NCBI RefSeq assembly: GCF_000332355.1
Contig: NZ_KB235958.1
Location: 1,542,752 to 1,606,751, forward strand
Length of the DNA: 64,000 bases
From: Baaleninema simplex PCC 7105
GTDB lineage: Bacteria; Cyanobacteriota; Cyanobacteriia; Cyanobacteriales; Geitlerinemataceae
Reading direction: 5' to 3'
In this document: piece after piece, positions 37,111-46,315 of the stretch
How positions within the stretch are numbered: the stretch's first letter is position 1
Layout: each line of letters opens with the position of its first letter
Translations under genes and position numbers: made by a program
The notes under the pieces: model-generated
The model's input: the letters and a program-made list of their open reading frames with translations, nothing else
Database searches by the model: none
Told to the model about the DNA's origin: nothing

Positions 37111-38178
37111 TCACAAAAAAATCTTCTGAATACTGTCCGTTTCGCGAACCATCCAGTCGTAAATTTCAGTGAGAGTCGCGAGAATATCTCGTTTCGGCTG
37201 CCATCCCGTTCGCGCCATCACTTTACGAGAGTCGGTGATAAAAATCGGCACGTCGCCGGGACGGTTTTCGGGAACGGGCGAAATTTCAATGGTATTTCCC
37301 GTCACCTTCTGACAAATTTGCGTGGTTTCGTAGAGAGAAATTTGATTTTGAGAACCGCCGCCAACGTTAAAGGTTTCCCCTTTCAGTTCGTCAAACTGTT
37401 GCAGTTGTAAATCGATTAAATCCAGCAAATCCGCCACGTGCAGAAAATCCCGAACCTGTTTCCCCGTTCCGCCGTAGCCGATATATTTCAGCGGTTTTTG
37501 GAAATAATGTCGCGCCACCCACAGCGCAAACACCCCCTGATCGACTTTTCCCATTTGCCAAGGCCCCGTTAACACGCCGCAGCGGTTGACGAGGGTGCGG
37601 AGGTCGTACGCTTCGGCGTATTCGGCGATGAGGAGTTCCGAAGCCAGCTTGGTGGTTCCGTAGAGCGATCGCGCGCGATCGAGGGGAAAATCTTCGGCGA
37701 TACCCTGTTGCGACGCACCGGGAAACGGTTGTTCGTCGAGCAGTTGAAAGCGAGTGTCGGTTTCGCGATAGTTGAGTCGGCTCAGATAGGCGATCGGATA
37801 GACGCGACTCGTCGATAGGAAAATAAAATCGGCTTGGGTGGCTCGTGCCAGTTCCAAGCAGTTAATCGTACCGACTAAATTGGTTTGTAATAGATATCCC
37901 GGCGATCCGTATCCCGCCAACACCGACGGTTCCGCCGAACATTCTAAAATTAACGTCGGTTTGAGAACTTCTGGAGCGAGGTCTTCAGGATTGCGAACGT
38001 CGCCGTGGACGAACTCGATTCCCGCTTGTTTGAGACGGGGAAGGTTTAACTCCGAACCTCGCCGTTTGAGGTTGTCTAGAGCGATAATCTGCCAGTCGGG
38101 ATGACGTTTCGCCAGTCCCAATCCGAGAGAACTTCCGACGAATCCCGCACCTCCGGTAATTAAAACGCGCTGACTCAT
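37111..38178 (-). CDS. NAD-dependent epimerase/dehydratase (CDP-paratose epimerase-like)
   Basis: A 355-residue short-chain dehydrogenase of the extended type. The NAD-binding motif GGAGFVGSSLG is at the N-terminus, a serine-containing STSRVYP segment follows and the catalytic YGTTK (Tyr and Lys) is in SLYGTTKLASE. The NRCGVLTGPWQMGKVDQGVFALWV stretch resembles CDP-paratose 2-epimerases. It should interconvert a nucleotide sugar, possibly for the surface glycan made here. No partner genes for CDP-sugar synthesis are in the window. Transcribed with the methyltransferase after a 186-nt AT-rich gap. Confidence 0.85.
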   Translation of the reverse strand: MSQRVLITGGAGFVGSSLGLGLAKRHPDWQIIALDNLKRRGSELNLPRLKQAGIEFVHGDVRNPEDLAPEVLKPTLILECSAEPSVLAGYGSPGYLLQTNLVGTINCLELARATQADFIFLSTSRVYPIAYLSRLNYRETDTRFQLLDEQPFPGASQQGIAEDFPLDRARSLYGTTKLASELLIAEYAEAYDLRTLVNRCGVLTGPWQMGKVDQGVFALWVARHYFQKPLKYIGYGGTGKQVRDFLHVADLLDLIDLQLQQFDELKGETFNVGGGSQNQISLYETTQICQKVTGNTIEISPVPENRPGDVPIFITDSRKVMARTGWQPKRDILATLTEIYDWMVRETDSIQKIFL

Positions 38179-38285
38179 AGGTTTTTATAATTTGAAATTC
38201 TCTGGTTGAAATTCTCTGGTTGAAATTCTCAAGTCGAGCTTTTCCAAACCCGATTGTCGTGTTCTGTCGCGATCCTCCCGAAGCT

Positions 38286-39632
38286 TCAACTGGAGATGCT
38301 ATCGTTCGACACGACGCCAACGCGAAAGTGGTGGGGTTGGGGTCGGGGAGTTTTACGGACGTAATCGCCCCGAGACAGCCACCGTTCGAGCAAAATGTAG
38401 AGGACGATGAAGAGGTAGCGACTTCCCATTTCTTTGATTTTCAGCTTAGAGACGCCAGCTTTGCGGTTGCGCCAACTAATCGGAGTGGCGACATAGGTGT
38501 AGCCGCGCACGATCGCCTTGAGGGGAAGTTCGACGGTGAGGTTGAAGTGGTGCGACAGAATCGGTTGAATTCCCTCAATGACTTCGCGACGATAGGCTTT
38601 AAAGGCGTTGGTCGTGTCGTTGTAGCGCAAGCCGAACAGCACTTGAACGAAGAGGTTGGCCAAGCGGTTGATGAGGAGTTTGTGGGTTGGATAGTCGATA
38701 ACCCGTCCGCCGCGCACGAAGCGAGAACCGAACACGCAGTCGTAGCCTTCTTGTAGCAGGTCGTAGTAGTTGAGGATGTCCTCGGGGGAGTCGGAACCGT
38801 CCGCCATCACGACGGCGACAGCATCTCCTCGAAACTGTTCTAAGCCGCAGCGCACGGCGAAACCGAAGCCGTTGGGGTAATAGTTGTTAACGTAGCGCAC
38901 GCGAGGGTTGTCGCGACTCAGGGATTGCAGGATTTCTTCGGTGCGATCGCGGCTGTTGTCGTTCACCACGAGGAATTCGTAACGCACGTCGCGATCGTCG
39001 AGAACTCGCGCGATCGCGTTGACCGTTTCGGCGATCGAGCCTTCTTCGTTGTGCGCCGGAATTACCAGAGAAAATAAGGATACGGGACGAACGGTTTCCT
39101 GCGCTTTGTCTTCATCGCGGCGTGGGGAATCGCTGGCGTTAGCGAACGCGGGTTCTAGACTTTCAGGACGGAGTTCGGGACGGTTCGAGCGAAATACCAG
39201 GCGATCGCTGAGGAGATAGTTCGTTGTCGCACTCACCAGAATCCCGATGAGGGTGTTAACACCGTAACTCACCCCCAACCAATCGAGAAAGGGGAAAATG
39301 GCGAAAATCCGTAAAAGTACGGAACAACCTGCCGAGAGGTGATATAAGGGGAGTTGACGCAGTAATACGTCCCGAAGACGCCAGTTTCCTCCAGTCCACA
39401 CCCAAGTTCGGTAAATAAAGAAACTCAGCAGTAGAGAGAGTTCGATGGAAATTGCGTTGGCGGTGTTGCGTAAAATTACAGTATCCCAGCCTCCCAGTTC
39501 CACGAACGAGAACATTAATATTAAGTTGAACGCGGCGGCGACTCCCCCACCCCCGAGAAAGCGAACGACTCGTTTTTGAGCGAGCTTTTGAAATAGCTTC
39601 TGAAGCGTTGGAAACGGGCTTGGTACTTTCAT
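38286..39632 (-). CDS. GtrA-glycosyltransferase family 2 fusion
   Basis: A 448-residue two-domain protein. Residues about 20-150 hold four membrane helices of the GtrA/DPMS3 type (VVRFLGGGGVAAAFNL, NYLLSDRLVF). Residues about 185-420 form a GT2 enzyme: FSLVIPAHNEEGSIAET, VVNDNSRD and the DXD-like MADGSDSP, typical of a polyprenyl-phosphate mannosyl- or glucosyltransferase. Usually GtrA-like proteins and GtrB-like GT2 enzymes are separate genes, so the fusion is informative: one protein may both charge and flip the lipid-linked sugar. A low-complexity linker (about 155-182) joins the parts. Confidence 0.88.
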   Translation of the reverse strand: MKVPSPFPTLQKLFQKLAQKRVVRFLGGGGVAAAFNLILMFSFVELGGWDTVILRNTANAISIELSLLLSFFIYRTWVWTGGNWRLRDVLLRQLPLYHLSAGCSVLLRIFAIFPFLDWLGVSYGVNTLIGILVSATTNYLLSDRLVFRSNRPELRPESLEPAFANASDSPRRDEDKAQETVRPVSLFSLVIPAHNEEGSIAETVNAIARVLDDRDVRYEFLVVNDNSRDRTEEILQSLSRDNPRVRYVNNYYPNGFGFAVRCGLEQFRGDAVAVVMADGSDSPEDILNYYDLLQEGYDCVFGSRFVRGGRVIDYPTHKLLINRLANLFVQVLFGLRYNDTTNAFKAYRREVIEGIQPILSHHFNLTVELPLKAIVRGYTYVATPISWRNRKAGVSKLKIKEMGSRYLFIVLYILLERWLSRGDYVRKTPRPQPHHFRVGVVSNDSISS

Positions 39633-39833
39633 GGTTTCCCCTATGTCGTTTTATCGGTCAGATCGACATTGGTGCCGAAGTTGCGATCGCGTTCTATCGG
39701 ACGGTTTAGGCTTGGCGAAAACTTCAAAAAATTGAGAACTCAAACGCTCGATCGTTCAGAAGTAAATATTATTTTTTGTTATCCTCCCATTGCGATCGTA
39801 GGGTTCTCGATAAAATTCAATCTGTAGCGATGT

Positions 39834-40895
39834 TTACCAGCGATCGACATTTTGCGTGTAAATCTCTTCGAGAATATCGCGAACGTTATACGTCAAATCC
39901 CATTCGGGATAGTGAGACTTAAACGATTTCAGATCGCCAATCCACCAAATATGGTCGCCGATGCGATTGGTTTCTCGGTATTCCCAATTCAATTTTTTAT
40001 CGGCGATTTCTTCACACTGATGAATCGCTTCGAGCATCGAACAGTTACTCGATCGCCCACCACCAATGTTGTAAATTTCTGCTATTCGAGGATTTTGATA
40101 AAAGTGGTAAAAAGCATTCACTAAATCGTAGCTGTGAATGTTGTCACGAACCTGTTTTCCTTTATATCCGTAAATATTGTAGGGTTTCCCTGTTACCGTA
40201 CATTTCATTAAGTACGACAAAAACCCATGAAGTTCTGCGCCCGAATGACTCGGCCCCGTCAAACAACCGCCGCGAAAACAAGCGGTTTTCATGTCGAAAT
40301 ACCGTCCGTATTCTTGAACTAAAACATCAGCAGCGACTTTCGATGCACCAAACAGAGAGTGTTTGCAGCGATCGATACTCATAGTTTCGTCGATGCCATC
40401 GTAAAACGGATGACTTTCTTCAATTTCCCACCGGGTTTCGAGTTCGACAAGGGGGAGCAAGTTCGGATTGTCCCCGTACACCTTATTGGTCGAGCAAAAA
40501 ACAAAAACCGCATCAGGACAATGCTGACGCGTATTTTCGAGGAGGTTTAACGTACCGTTTGCGTTAACTGTAAAATCAGTAAACGGGTCGCGAGCCGCCC
40601 AATCGTGAGACGGCTGTGCGGCAGTGTGAACGATCAGTTCGATCTCGCTCCCGTAGGTTTTAAAAATTTCTGAAATTGCTTCTCGATCGCGAATGTCGCT
40701 GTGATGATGAATATATTTATCTCCATATTTTTCGAGGAGGCGATCGCGATTCCAAAGCGTCGATGCACCCTCCCCAAAAAAGGCTTCTCTCATATTGTTG
40801 TCGATGCCGACCACTGTAAAGTCTTTATCGCAAAAAAAGCGAACAGATTCAGAGCCGATCAATCCCGCAGATCCCGTTACCAATACGATCGACAT
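39834..40895 (-). CDS. NAD-dependent epimerase/dehydratase, CDP-paratose 2-epimerase type
   Basis: A 353-residue extended SDR enzyme. It has [12 protein letters not shown] at the N-terminus, the segments [23 protein letters not shown] and [10 protein letters not shown], and [13 protein letters not shown]. These match CDP-tyvelose/CDP-paratose 2-epimerases and their close relatives. In the YxxxK position this sequence reads FGASK; I recall this as normal for the subfamily rather than a lost residue. It would change a nucleotide-sugar stereocentre for a glycan. First gene of the right-hand glycan block in transcription order; its promoter must lie within 40896-41076. Confidence 0.86.
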   Translation of the reverse strand: MSIVLVTGSAGLIGSESVRFFCDKDFTVVGIDNNMREAFFGEGASTLWNRDRLLEKYGDKYIHHHSDIRDREAISEIFKTYGSEIELIVHTAAQPSHDWAARDPFTDFTVNANGTLNLLENTRQHCPDAVFVFCSTNKVYGDNPNLLPLVELETRWEIEESHPFYDGIDETMSIDRCKHSLFGASKVAADVLVQEYGRYFDMKTACFRGGCLTGPSHSGAELHGFLSYLMKCTVTGKPYNIYGYKGKQVRDNIHSYDLVNAFYHFYQNPRIAEIYNIGGGRSSNCSMLEAIHQCEEIADKKLNWEYRETNRIGDHIWWIGDLKSFKSHYPEWDLTYNVRDILEEIYTQNVDRW

Positions 40896-41076
40896 GGTTT
40901 TTTCTCAACCTCACACGACAAACAACAGGGTTGGGCAGTCGTCCCGCTGCAATAACTTGCGTGACTCAACGACTATAAACGGCGGTATTCTAGCACGGAT
41001 CGGAAAATACGGATCTTCTTTTTGAGAACTCTCGCTCCCCAAACTCGTTAAAATAGAAAAAGAAAGGTAAAAAACG

Positions 41077-41568
41077 ATGCAAAACGCGATCGCAACTGCC
41101 AGGTCGGGAGACTGGCAAGAACTCGAAATTCTATTAGCCAACGGTACCGATCCCAACGCAGCCAACGACGACGGCACCACCGCCCTCATTGCCGCAGCCG
41201 AATCCGGCCACGCCTCCATCGCCCGTCGTCTGCTCGATGCCGGAGCCGATCCCAACGGAGCCGATAACGACGGTTGGACACCCTTGATGGCAGCGGCCGC
41301 AGCCGGACATCGCGGCATCGTCAGCTTGTTGTTAGCCGCAGGCGCAGACATCAACGCTTGCATGAATTCCGGCGTCACGGCGTTAATGGTGGCAGCCGGT
41401 CACGGTCGTCTCGAGGTTCTGGACGTACTGCTCGGTCACGGTGCCGATATTCGAGCCAAAGACGGCAACACCTGGACAGCGCTCGTTTGGGCGTCTCGGG
41501 AAGGCTACCAAGACGCCGTAGAACGACTCAAACAGGCGCGTCGAGCGCTTCTCGAAGAATCGGTTTAA
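41077..41568 (+). CDS. Ankyrin-repeat protein
   Basis: A 163-residue protein with about four ankyrin repeats. Each shows the G-x-TPL/TAL(I/M)xAAxxGHxxIVxLLLxxGAD pattern, for example DGTTALIAAAESGHASI and NDGWTPLMAAAAAGH. A capping helix pair ends in KQARRALLEESV. It is an all-helical protein-binding scaffold without catalytic motif, and no signal peptide is visible, so it is probably cytosolic. Its stop codon overlaps that of the convergent SH3-domain gene by three bases (41565-41568). Confidence 0.88.
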   Translation: MQNAIATARSGDWQELEILLANGTDPNAANDDGTTALIAAAESGHASIARRLLDAGADPNGADNDGWTPLMAAAAAGHRGIVSLLLAAGADINACMNSGVTALMVAAGHGRLEVLDVLLGHGADIRAKDGNTWTALVWASREGYQDAVERLKQARRALLEESV

Positions 41569-42218
41569 AAACAAGCACCGAGGTTGCTGCCGTCGTTGGG
41601 ATAGCCGCTCGAGACGTACCCCCGCAGCGGCGAGACGATTTCGACCCAACTGCGTCCTTCATCACCCACAATGGAGGTCAGAGGCAGCGGTACGAAAATT
41701 TCCTCGTTAGCCCCCACGCCGCCGACAATTGCCGAAGCCGTACTCGGGGCGCTGCGTACCACGAGACCTTCTTCGACTAAGACGCGGCGGCAGGTGGTTC
41801 CCGATACCGGAGGACGGGGTTGGGGACGCGGCGGTTGTGGCTGTTCGACATCGCCCCATACGAACGGCTGACAGAGAACTAAGTTACTCCGGCCGTTGGG
41901 AAACCCATTATTCACGTAACCATCGGCGGGGAACGTCACCGGAATCCAGTTTTGTCCTTCCGGCCCTTGAATGGCACGGTAATTGTCCGCCAGTCGCAGC
42001 CGTTCGTTGGGGGCGACGTTGGCGATCGCCCGAGAAAACGGACTCGGTTCAACGTGAATCGACAAGCCGTTTTCGACATCCCGATACACCTGACGGCACA
42101 GGGGATCGAGTTCGATTTGAGCCAGTTGGCGGGGTTCGGAGGAAATCGACGCCGCTGTAGCCGGTGCTGCCAACACCAACAGCGACAAAATCACAGACGA
42201 CCAACGATCGCATTGCAT
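41565..42218 (-). CDS. Secreted protein with two SH3-like domains
   Basis: A 217-residue protein with an N-terminal signal peptide (MQCDRWSSVILSLLVLAAPATAA; cleavage after ATA-A likely). Two bacterial SH3-like domains follow (about 35-110 and 135-217). Each starts with a Cys-Arg-x-V motif (CRQVYRDV, CRRVLVEEG) and ends with GYV-x-G-(F/Y)PN(G/D)-SNL. A proline/arginine-rich linker separates them. Such domains often bind cell-wall peptides. I chose the ATG at 42218, which has GAGGAG about 15 nt upstream and gives the signal peptide; the longer frame adds low-complexity residues. Each domain also ends in a cysteine, so disulfides are plausible. Confidence 0.8.
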   Translation of the reverse strand: MQCDRWSSVILSLLVLAAPATAASISSEPRQLAQIELDPLCRQVYRDVENGLSIHVEPSPFSRAIANVAPNERLRLADNYRAIQGPEGQNWIPVTFPADGYVNNGFPNGRSNLVLCQPFVWGDVEQPQPPRPQPRPPVSGTTCRRVLVEEGLVVRSAPSTASAIVGGVGANEEIFVPLPLTSIVGDEGRSWVEIVSPLRGYVSSGYPNDGSNLGACF

Positions 42219-42264
42219 GAAACTCGTTCGCTCCTCAAACAGTTTTTGTCGATCGCCATCATAA

Positions 42265-42517
42265 ATCGAGAGGGGGAGCAGGGGAGCAGGGGAGAGGGGA
42301 AGAGGGGGAGCCAGGGAGACAAGAAGAGCGTAGGGTGCCGTGACGCGGGCTTTCAAAGGACGCCGAAGTCAGGATAATGTAAATTCCCGCGTCACGCACC
42401 GCCCCCAACCGGAAGAGGGGAAGAGGGGGAGAGGGGAAGAGGGGGAGAGGGGAAGAGGGGGAGAGGGGGAGCCGGGGAGAATTTCACCTCACCTCATTAC
42501 CCCATCACCTCATCACC
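42265..42517. repeat. G-rich low-complexity tracts around a small inverted repeat
   Basis: Two blocks of GGGGAGAGGGGAAGA-type sequence (about 42271-42330 and 42411-42480) flank an inverted repeat with arms GGTGCCGTGACGCGGG (42334-42349) and CCCGCGTCACGCACC (42386-42400). The inverted repeat looks like a small dispersed cyanobacterial repeat. The G-rich tracts could form G-quadruplexes in one strand. It lies between the SH3-domain gene start and the ileS stop, with no gene. Confidence 0.6.
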
Positions 42518-45500
42518 TTAGAAATGACCGTCTAAGGCTTCCACGCAACGTTCGCAGAGCGTCGGATGTTCGGGGGCTTCGCCGACGTGACTCGAGTAGT
42601 TCCAGCACCGCTCGCACTTCTGACCCTCGGCGTTGACGATGCCGATGCCCAGGCTTTCCTGACGGCTGGCGTACTCCAAGCCTTCGATCGCCTCGGGAGA
42701 GTCCAACAACTCCACTTGAGAGCTGATGAATAAATAGCGCAGCTCGTCTACTCCGTTTCCGGGGTTAATATCGCCAACGGTGGGTAAGGCTGGTGCGGAA
42801 GTGGGCGGTAACTCCGGTACGTCGGGAACGTCGGCGGCGGAGACGGCCACAGTGGCGTCCGTGCCGACGATTTTGGCTTTCAAATCTGCAACTTGCCCCG
42901 ATAACCGCTGGCGATCGCTAGAAAACAGCAAATTCCGATAGCCGAACCACATCGAATAGGTAAAACCGATTCCCGTAAACAGTTCCGGTAACAGGATCAG
43001 ACGGTTCACCGCCGCCAGGAAGCTCGAGGAAACGTACAGGGCAGCCCCCAATCCGGCCAGAATTGCCAAATTGCGGAACACGCGATAGTAACTCTTCCAG
43101 AACTCAACGGCGTATCCCGGCGCGTCTACGATAAAGTCAACCACATCGCGCACCTCGAGATTTTCCCAATCAGGAAGCGCCAGTTTTCCAGCCGTTGTCG
43201 AGGAGTCATCTCCTTCCGGGGTTTCTGCCGAGTCTTCCACTTCAGCCTCCGTCGCTTCGCCGACGGGGGCTTCGGGTTCCGGTTCTACGGTACGCGGCGG
43301 AACCGCCAGGTCGGGGTTCATCTCGCTGAGTTTGGCGCGATCGGCTTCGTCGGGAACGTACAACAGCACTTTTGCTTCCAGGGAAGACCCAATTTGTTTG
43401 TCAGTTCGGGCCTTCTCCATCACTTTATTCACTTCGGTACGGTAGAAGCGCAGGGTTTGCCAGCGTTGGGAGAGTTCCGATCGACGCCAGCGTTCTTCCA
43501 GCTTCGGCCAACCGGCTGCAAACACCGACTTATACGGCGTCTCGTAAGGAAGGTTCTGCCAGATATCTTCAGCCATGTGACAGAGAACCGGAGCGATCGC
43601 CTTCGCCAAAGTCTCCACCAACACCGCCAACACCGTCTGACAGCTACGACGGCGGAACGCCTTCGCATCACTGATATACAGTCGGTCTTTAGCGATATCG
43701 AGATAGAAGTTCGACAAGTCCACCACGCAGAAGTTCTGCACGGTTTGGAAGAACCGGAAAAACTGATAGCTGTCGAACGCCTCCGTTACCTCGTCCATCA
43801 CCTCGCAAGTGCGGTGAAGGATATATTTATCCAACTCCGGTAACTCGTCGTACTCCACCGCGTCGGTTTCCGGGTTGAAGTCGTGCAGGTTCCCCAGCAA
43901 AAATCGCGCCGTGTTGCGGATTTTCCGGTAAACGTCCGCCATTTGTTTGAGGATGTTTTTCCCGAGGGGAACGTCGTTAGCGTAGTCCACCGACGACACC
44001 CACAACCGCAGTACGTCCGCCCCGTAAGGTGGCTCTTGTTTGTGGTTGTTGCCGCCGTTAATCACCACGGCGGGATCGACGACGTTTCCGAGGGACTTAC
44101 TCTGTTTCCGTCCCTGTTCGTCGAGAACGAAGCCGTGAGTCAAAACGGTTTTATAGGGGGCTTGTCCCTCGGTGGCAACACTGGTTAACAAACTCGATTG
44201 GAACCAGCCTCGGTGTTGGTCGGAGCCTTCGAGATACATATCCACGGGATAGCCTAGCCCTTTCTTTTTCGCCACCGCCGCCCAGGAGGAACCGGAATCG
44301 AACCAGACATCCATCGTGTCGGTGCCTTTGACATAGGTACGGTCGTTGTTGCGGTAAGACTCGGGAAGCAGTTCTTCTACGGGCAGTTCCCACCAAGCAT
44401 CGGAACCCTTCTCGGCGATGATATCCCGAACGTGGTTCACGGTTTCCTCAGTCATGAGGGGTTCGTCGGTTTCGGCGTCGTAGAAGACGGGAATGGGAAC
44501 GCCCCAACTCCGCTGACGAGAGATACACCAGTCCGATCGCTCGCTGACCATCGAGGTAATCCGGGTTTCGCCGCGATCGGGAATCCAAGTAACCCCCCGG
44601 ATGGCGTCTAAGGCCGCGTCGCGGAAGCCTTCGACGGAGGCAAACCACTGTTGCGTTGCCCGGAAAATGGTAGGTTTTTTGGTGCGCCAGTCGTAGGGAT
44701 ATTTGTGTTCGTAAGGCTCTTGTTTGAGCAGGGAATGGTTTTCTTTGAGGGCTTCGGCGATTTTCTCGTTAGCGTCTTTAAGGACGTTGAGTCCGGCGAA
44801 CGGCCCGGCTTCTTCGGTAAACCGGCCGTTTTCGTCCACGGGGGAGAGAATCGGCAAGTTATAGCGCAAGCCGACTTGATAGTCTTCTAACCCGTGACCG
44901 GGGGCGGTGTGGACGAGTCCGGTTCCCGATTCGGTGGTGACGTAATCGCCGCCGACGACCACGGGACTGGTGCGATCGAACAGGGGATGTTTGTAGGTGC
45001 AGCCTTCGAGGTCTTGGCCTTTGACGGTTTCGAGGACGGTCAACTTGCTGCCGAAGGTGGCCTCGAGTCGCGCGATCGCATCGGCGGCTACGATGAGGAA
45101 TTTTCCGGCCGCTTCCTCAAATTCCAAGGCTGTTTCGACCACCGCGTAATTCAACTCGGCGTTGACGCTAACCGCCAAGTTCCCCGGAATCGTCCACGGC
45201 GTCGTCGTCCAGATGGCTACCCACAAATCGGGCATATAGTCGCTCAGACGCTCTTTGAGGCTGTCGCTGAGTTCACTCAGTTGAAAGGCGGCGTACAAAC
45301 TGGGGGAAATATGCCCTTCGGGATATTCCAGTTCGGCTTCAGCCAACGCAGTTTTGGAACTGGGACTCCAGTGAACGGGTTTGTACCCCCGATAGATGTA
45401 GCCTTTGAGCGCCATTTCTCCGAACACGGCAATCTGAGCGGCTTCGTATTCGGGGTTTAAGGTTAAATAGGGACGATCCCAATCGCCCCAGACGCCATAG

Positions 45501-45937
45501 CGTTTGAAGCTGTCGCGCTGTTCGTCGAGGGTTTTGAGAGCGAAGGCTTTGGCTTTGGCACGTAACGCCAACGGCGTCAGTTCCTGGCGCTCTGAGGATT
45601 TGAGTTTTTGTAAGACTTTCAGTTCGATGGGCAAGCCGTGACAGTCCCAACCGGGGATGTAGCGAACTTTACGACCCCGAAGGAGCTGGTAGCGGTTAAT
45701 AATATCTTTGAGGGTTTTGTTGAGGGCGTGACCGATGTGAAGGGCGCCGTTAGCGTAAGGGGGACCGTCGTGCAGGATGAAGGGATCTCCGGGGTTGTTC
45801 TGCGACAGGGTTTGGTAGATTTGTTGCTCTTCCCAAAACTGTTGCAGTTCGGGTTCGCGCACGACGGCGTTCGCCCGCATATTAAAGTCAGTCTGGGGGA
45901 GATTGACGGTATCCTTGTAACGCTTCTCTTCTGTCAC
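42518..45937 (-). CDS. ileS: Isoleucyl-tRNA synthetase with inserted CAAD membrane domain
   Basis: A 1139-residue class I synthetase that charges tRNA-Ile. The HIGH motif is in GALHIGHALNKT (about residue 70), the KMSKS-type motif reads KQSKS near residue 608 and the C-terminal zinc finger CERCWNYS...CERC is at about 1112-1133. Standard IleRS is about 940-960 residues; the extra is an acidic linker (about 890-930) and a roughly 100-residue insert with two membrane helices at about 954-975 and 983-1005. This insert matches the CAAD domain, found in some cyanobacterial synthetases and reported to anchor them to thylakoid membranes. Here it sits just before the zinc finger. Confidence 0.96.
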   Translation of the reverse strand: MTEEKRYKDTVNLPQTDFNMRANAVVREPELQQFWEEQQIYQTLSQNNPGDPFILHDGPPYANGALHIGHALNKTLKDIINRYQLLRGRKVRYIPGWDCHGLPIELKVLQKLKSSERQELTPLALRAKAKAFALKTLDEQRDSFKRYGVWGDWDRPYLTLNPEYEAAQIAVFGEMALKGYIYRGYKPVHWSPSSKTALAEAELEYPEGHISPSLYAAFQLSELSDSLKERLSDYMPDLWVAIWTTTPWTIPGNLAVSVNAELNYAVVETALEFEEAAGKFLIVAADAIARLEATFGSKLTVLETVKGQDLEGCTYKHPLFDRTSPVVVGGDYVTTESGTGLVHTAPGHGLEDYQVGLRYNLPILSPVDENGRFTEEAGPFAGLNVLKDANEKIAEALKENHSLLKQEPYEHKYPYDWRTKKPTIFRATQQWFASVEGFRDAALDAIRGVTWIPDRGETRITSMVSERSDWCISRQRSWGVPIPVFYDAETDEPLMTEETVNHVRDIIAEKGSDAWWELPVEELLPESYRNNDRTYVKGTDTMDVWFDSGSSWAAVAKKKGLGYPVDMYLEGSDQHRGWFQSSLLTSVATEGQAPYKTVLTHGFVLDEQGRKQSKSLGNVVDPAVVINGGNNHKQEPPYGADVLRLWVSSVDYANDVPLGKNILKQMADVYRKIRNTARFLLGNLHDFNPETDAVEYDELPELDKYILHRTCEVMDEVTEAFDSYQFFRFFQTVQNFCVVDLSNFYLDIAKDRLYISDAKAFRRRSCQTVLAVLVETLAKAIAPVLCHMAEDIWQNLPYETPYKSVFAAGWPKLEERWRRSELSQRWQTLRFYRTEVNKVMEKARTDKQIGSSLEAKVLLYVPDEADRAKLSEMNPDLAVPPRTVEPEPEAPVGEATEAEVEDSAETPEGDDSSTTAGKLALPDWENLEVRDVVDFIVDAPGYAVEFWKSYYRVFRNLAILAGLGAALYVSSSFLAAVNRLILLPELFTGIGFTYSMWFGYRNLLFSSDRQRLSGQVADLKAKIVGTDATVAVSAADVPDVPELPPTSAPALPTVGDINPGNGVDELRYLFISSQVELLDSPEAIEGLEYASRQESLGIGIVNAEGQKCERCWNYSSHVGEAPEHPTLCERCVEALDGHF

Positions 45938-46315
45938 GGTTTGCTACCAGGGGACTATGGAACGACATCGGACTTCCCAACGAAGTCGATCGTGTTAAGA
46001 TTCTCAAACAGAACTTGACAAACGGGCCATCGAACTTAACCAGTTCTTCGGTTCGTTTGTCTTGTGGGAAGACTTTCATTTTAATGTACTATTAGTTGCT
46101 TTCGATCGAGATCCCCAGCTTTGACCGTCTTTTAAACTAAAAGAGGGAAGGCGAAGGTGTCAGTCGTGGACGGCCTAGAAGTCCGTTAACGTTGGCATGG
46201 GTAGAACTCACGCGACCGACAGCGATCGATATTGGCTGACTGCGACTGCACCGAGAGGTTTTCCTGTTTCCTTAGCGACAGCTTAAGACTGCATAGTTCC
46301 GAAATACTGCCAGAA
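45938..46315. other. Divergent intergenic region ileS / clpB
   Basis: Nothing convincing is encoded here. The stretch from 46140 to 46310 upstream of clpB has small hairpin-forming segments such as GGAC/GTCC around 46174-46193. Promoters of ileS and clpB must lie here. I see no CIRCE operator (TTAGCACTC-type inverted repeat), so HrcA control of clpB is not supported. Confidence 0.4.

Noticed and set aside
45888..46079. 63-codon minus-strand frame upstream of ileS
   Set aside because: It overlaps the ileS 5' end in a different frame and has no recognisable features.
46100..46315. CIRCE operator or riboswitch upstream of clpB
   Set aside because: No TTAGCACTC-type inverted repeat and no recognisable riboswitch scaffold was seen; only short hairpins.
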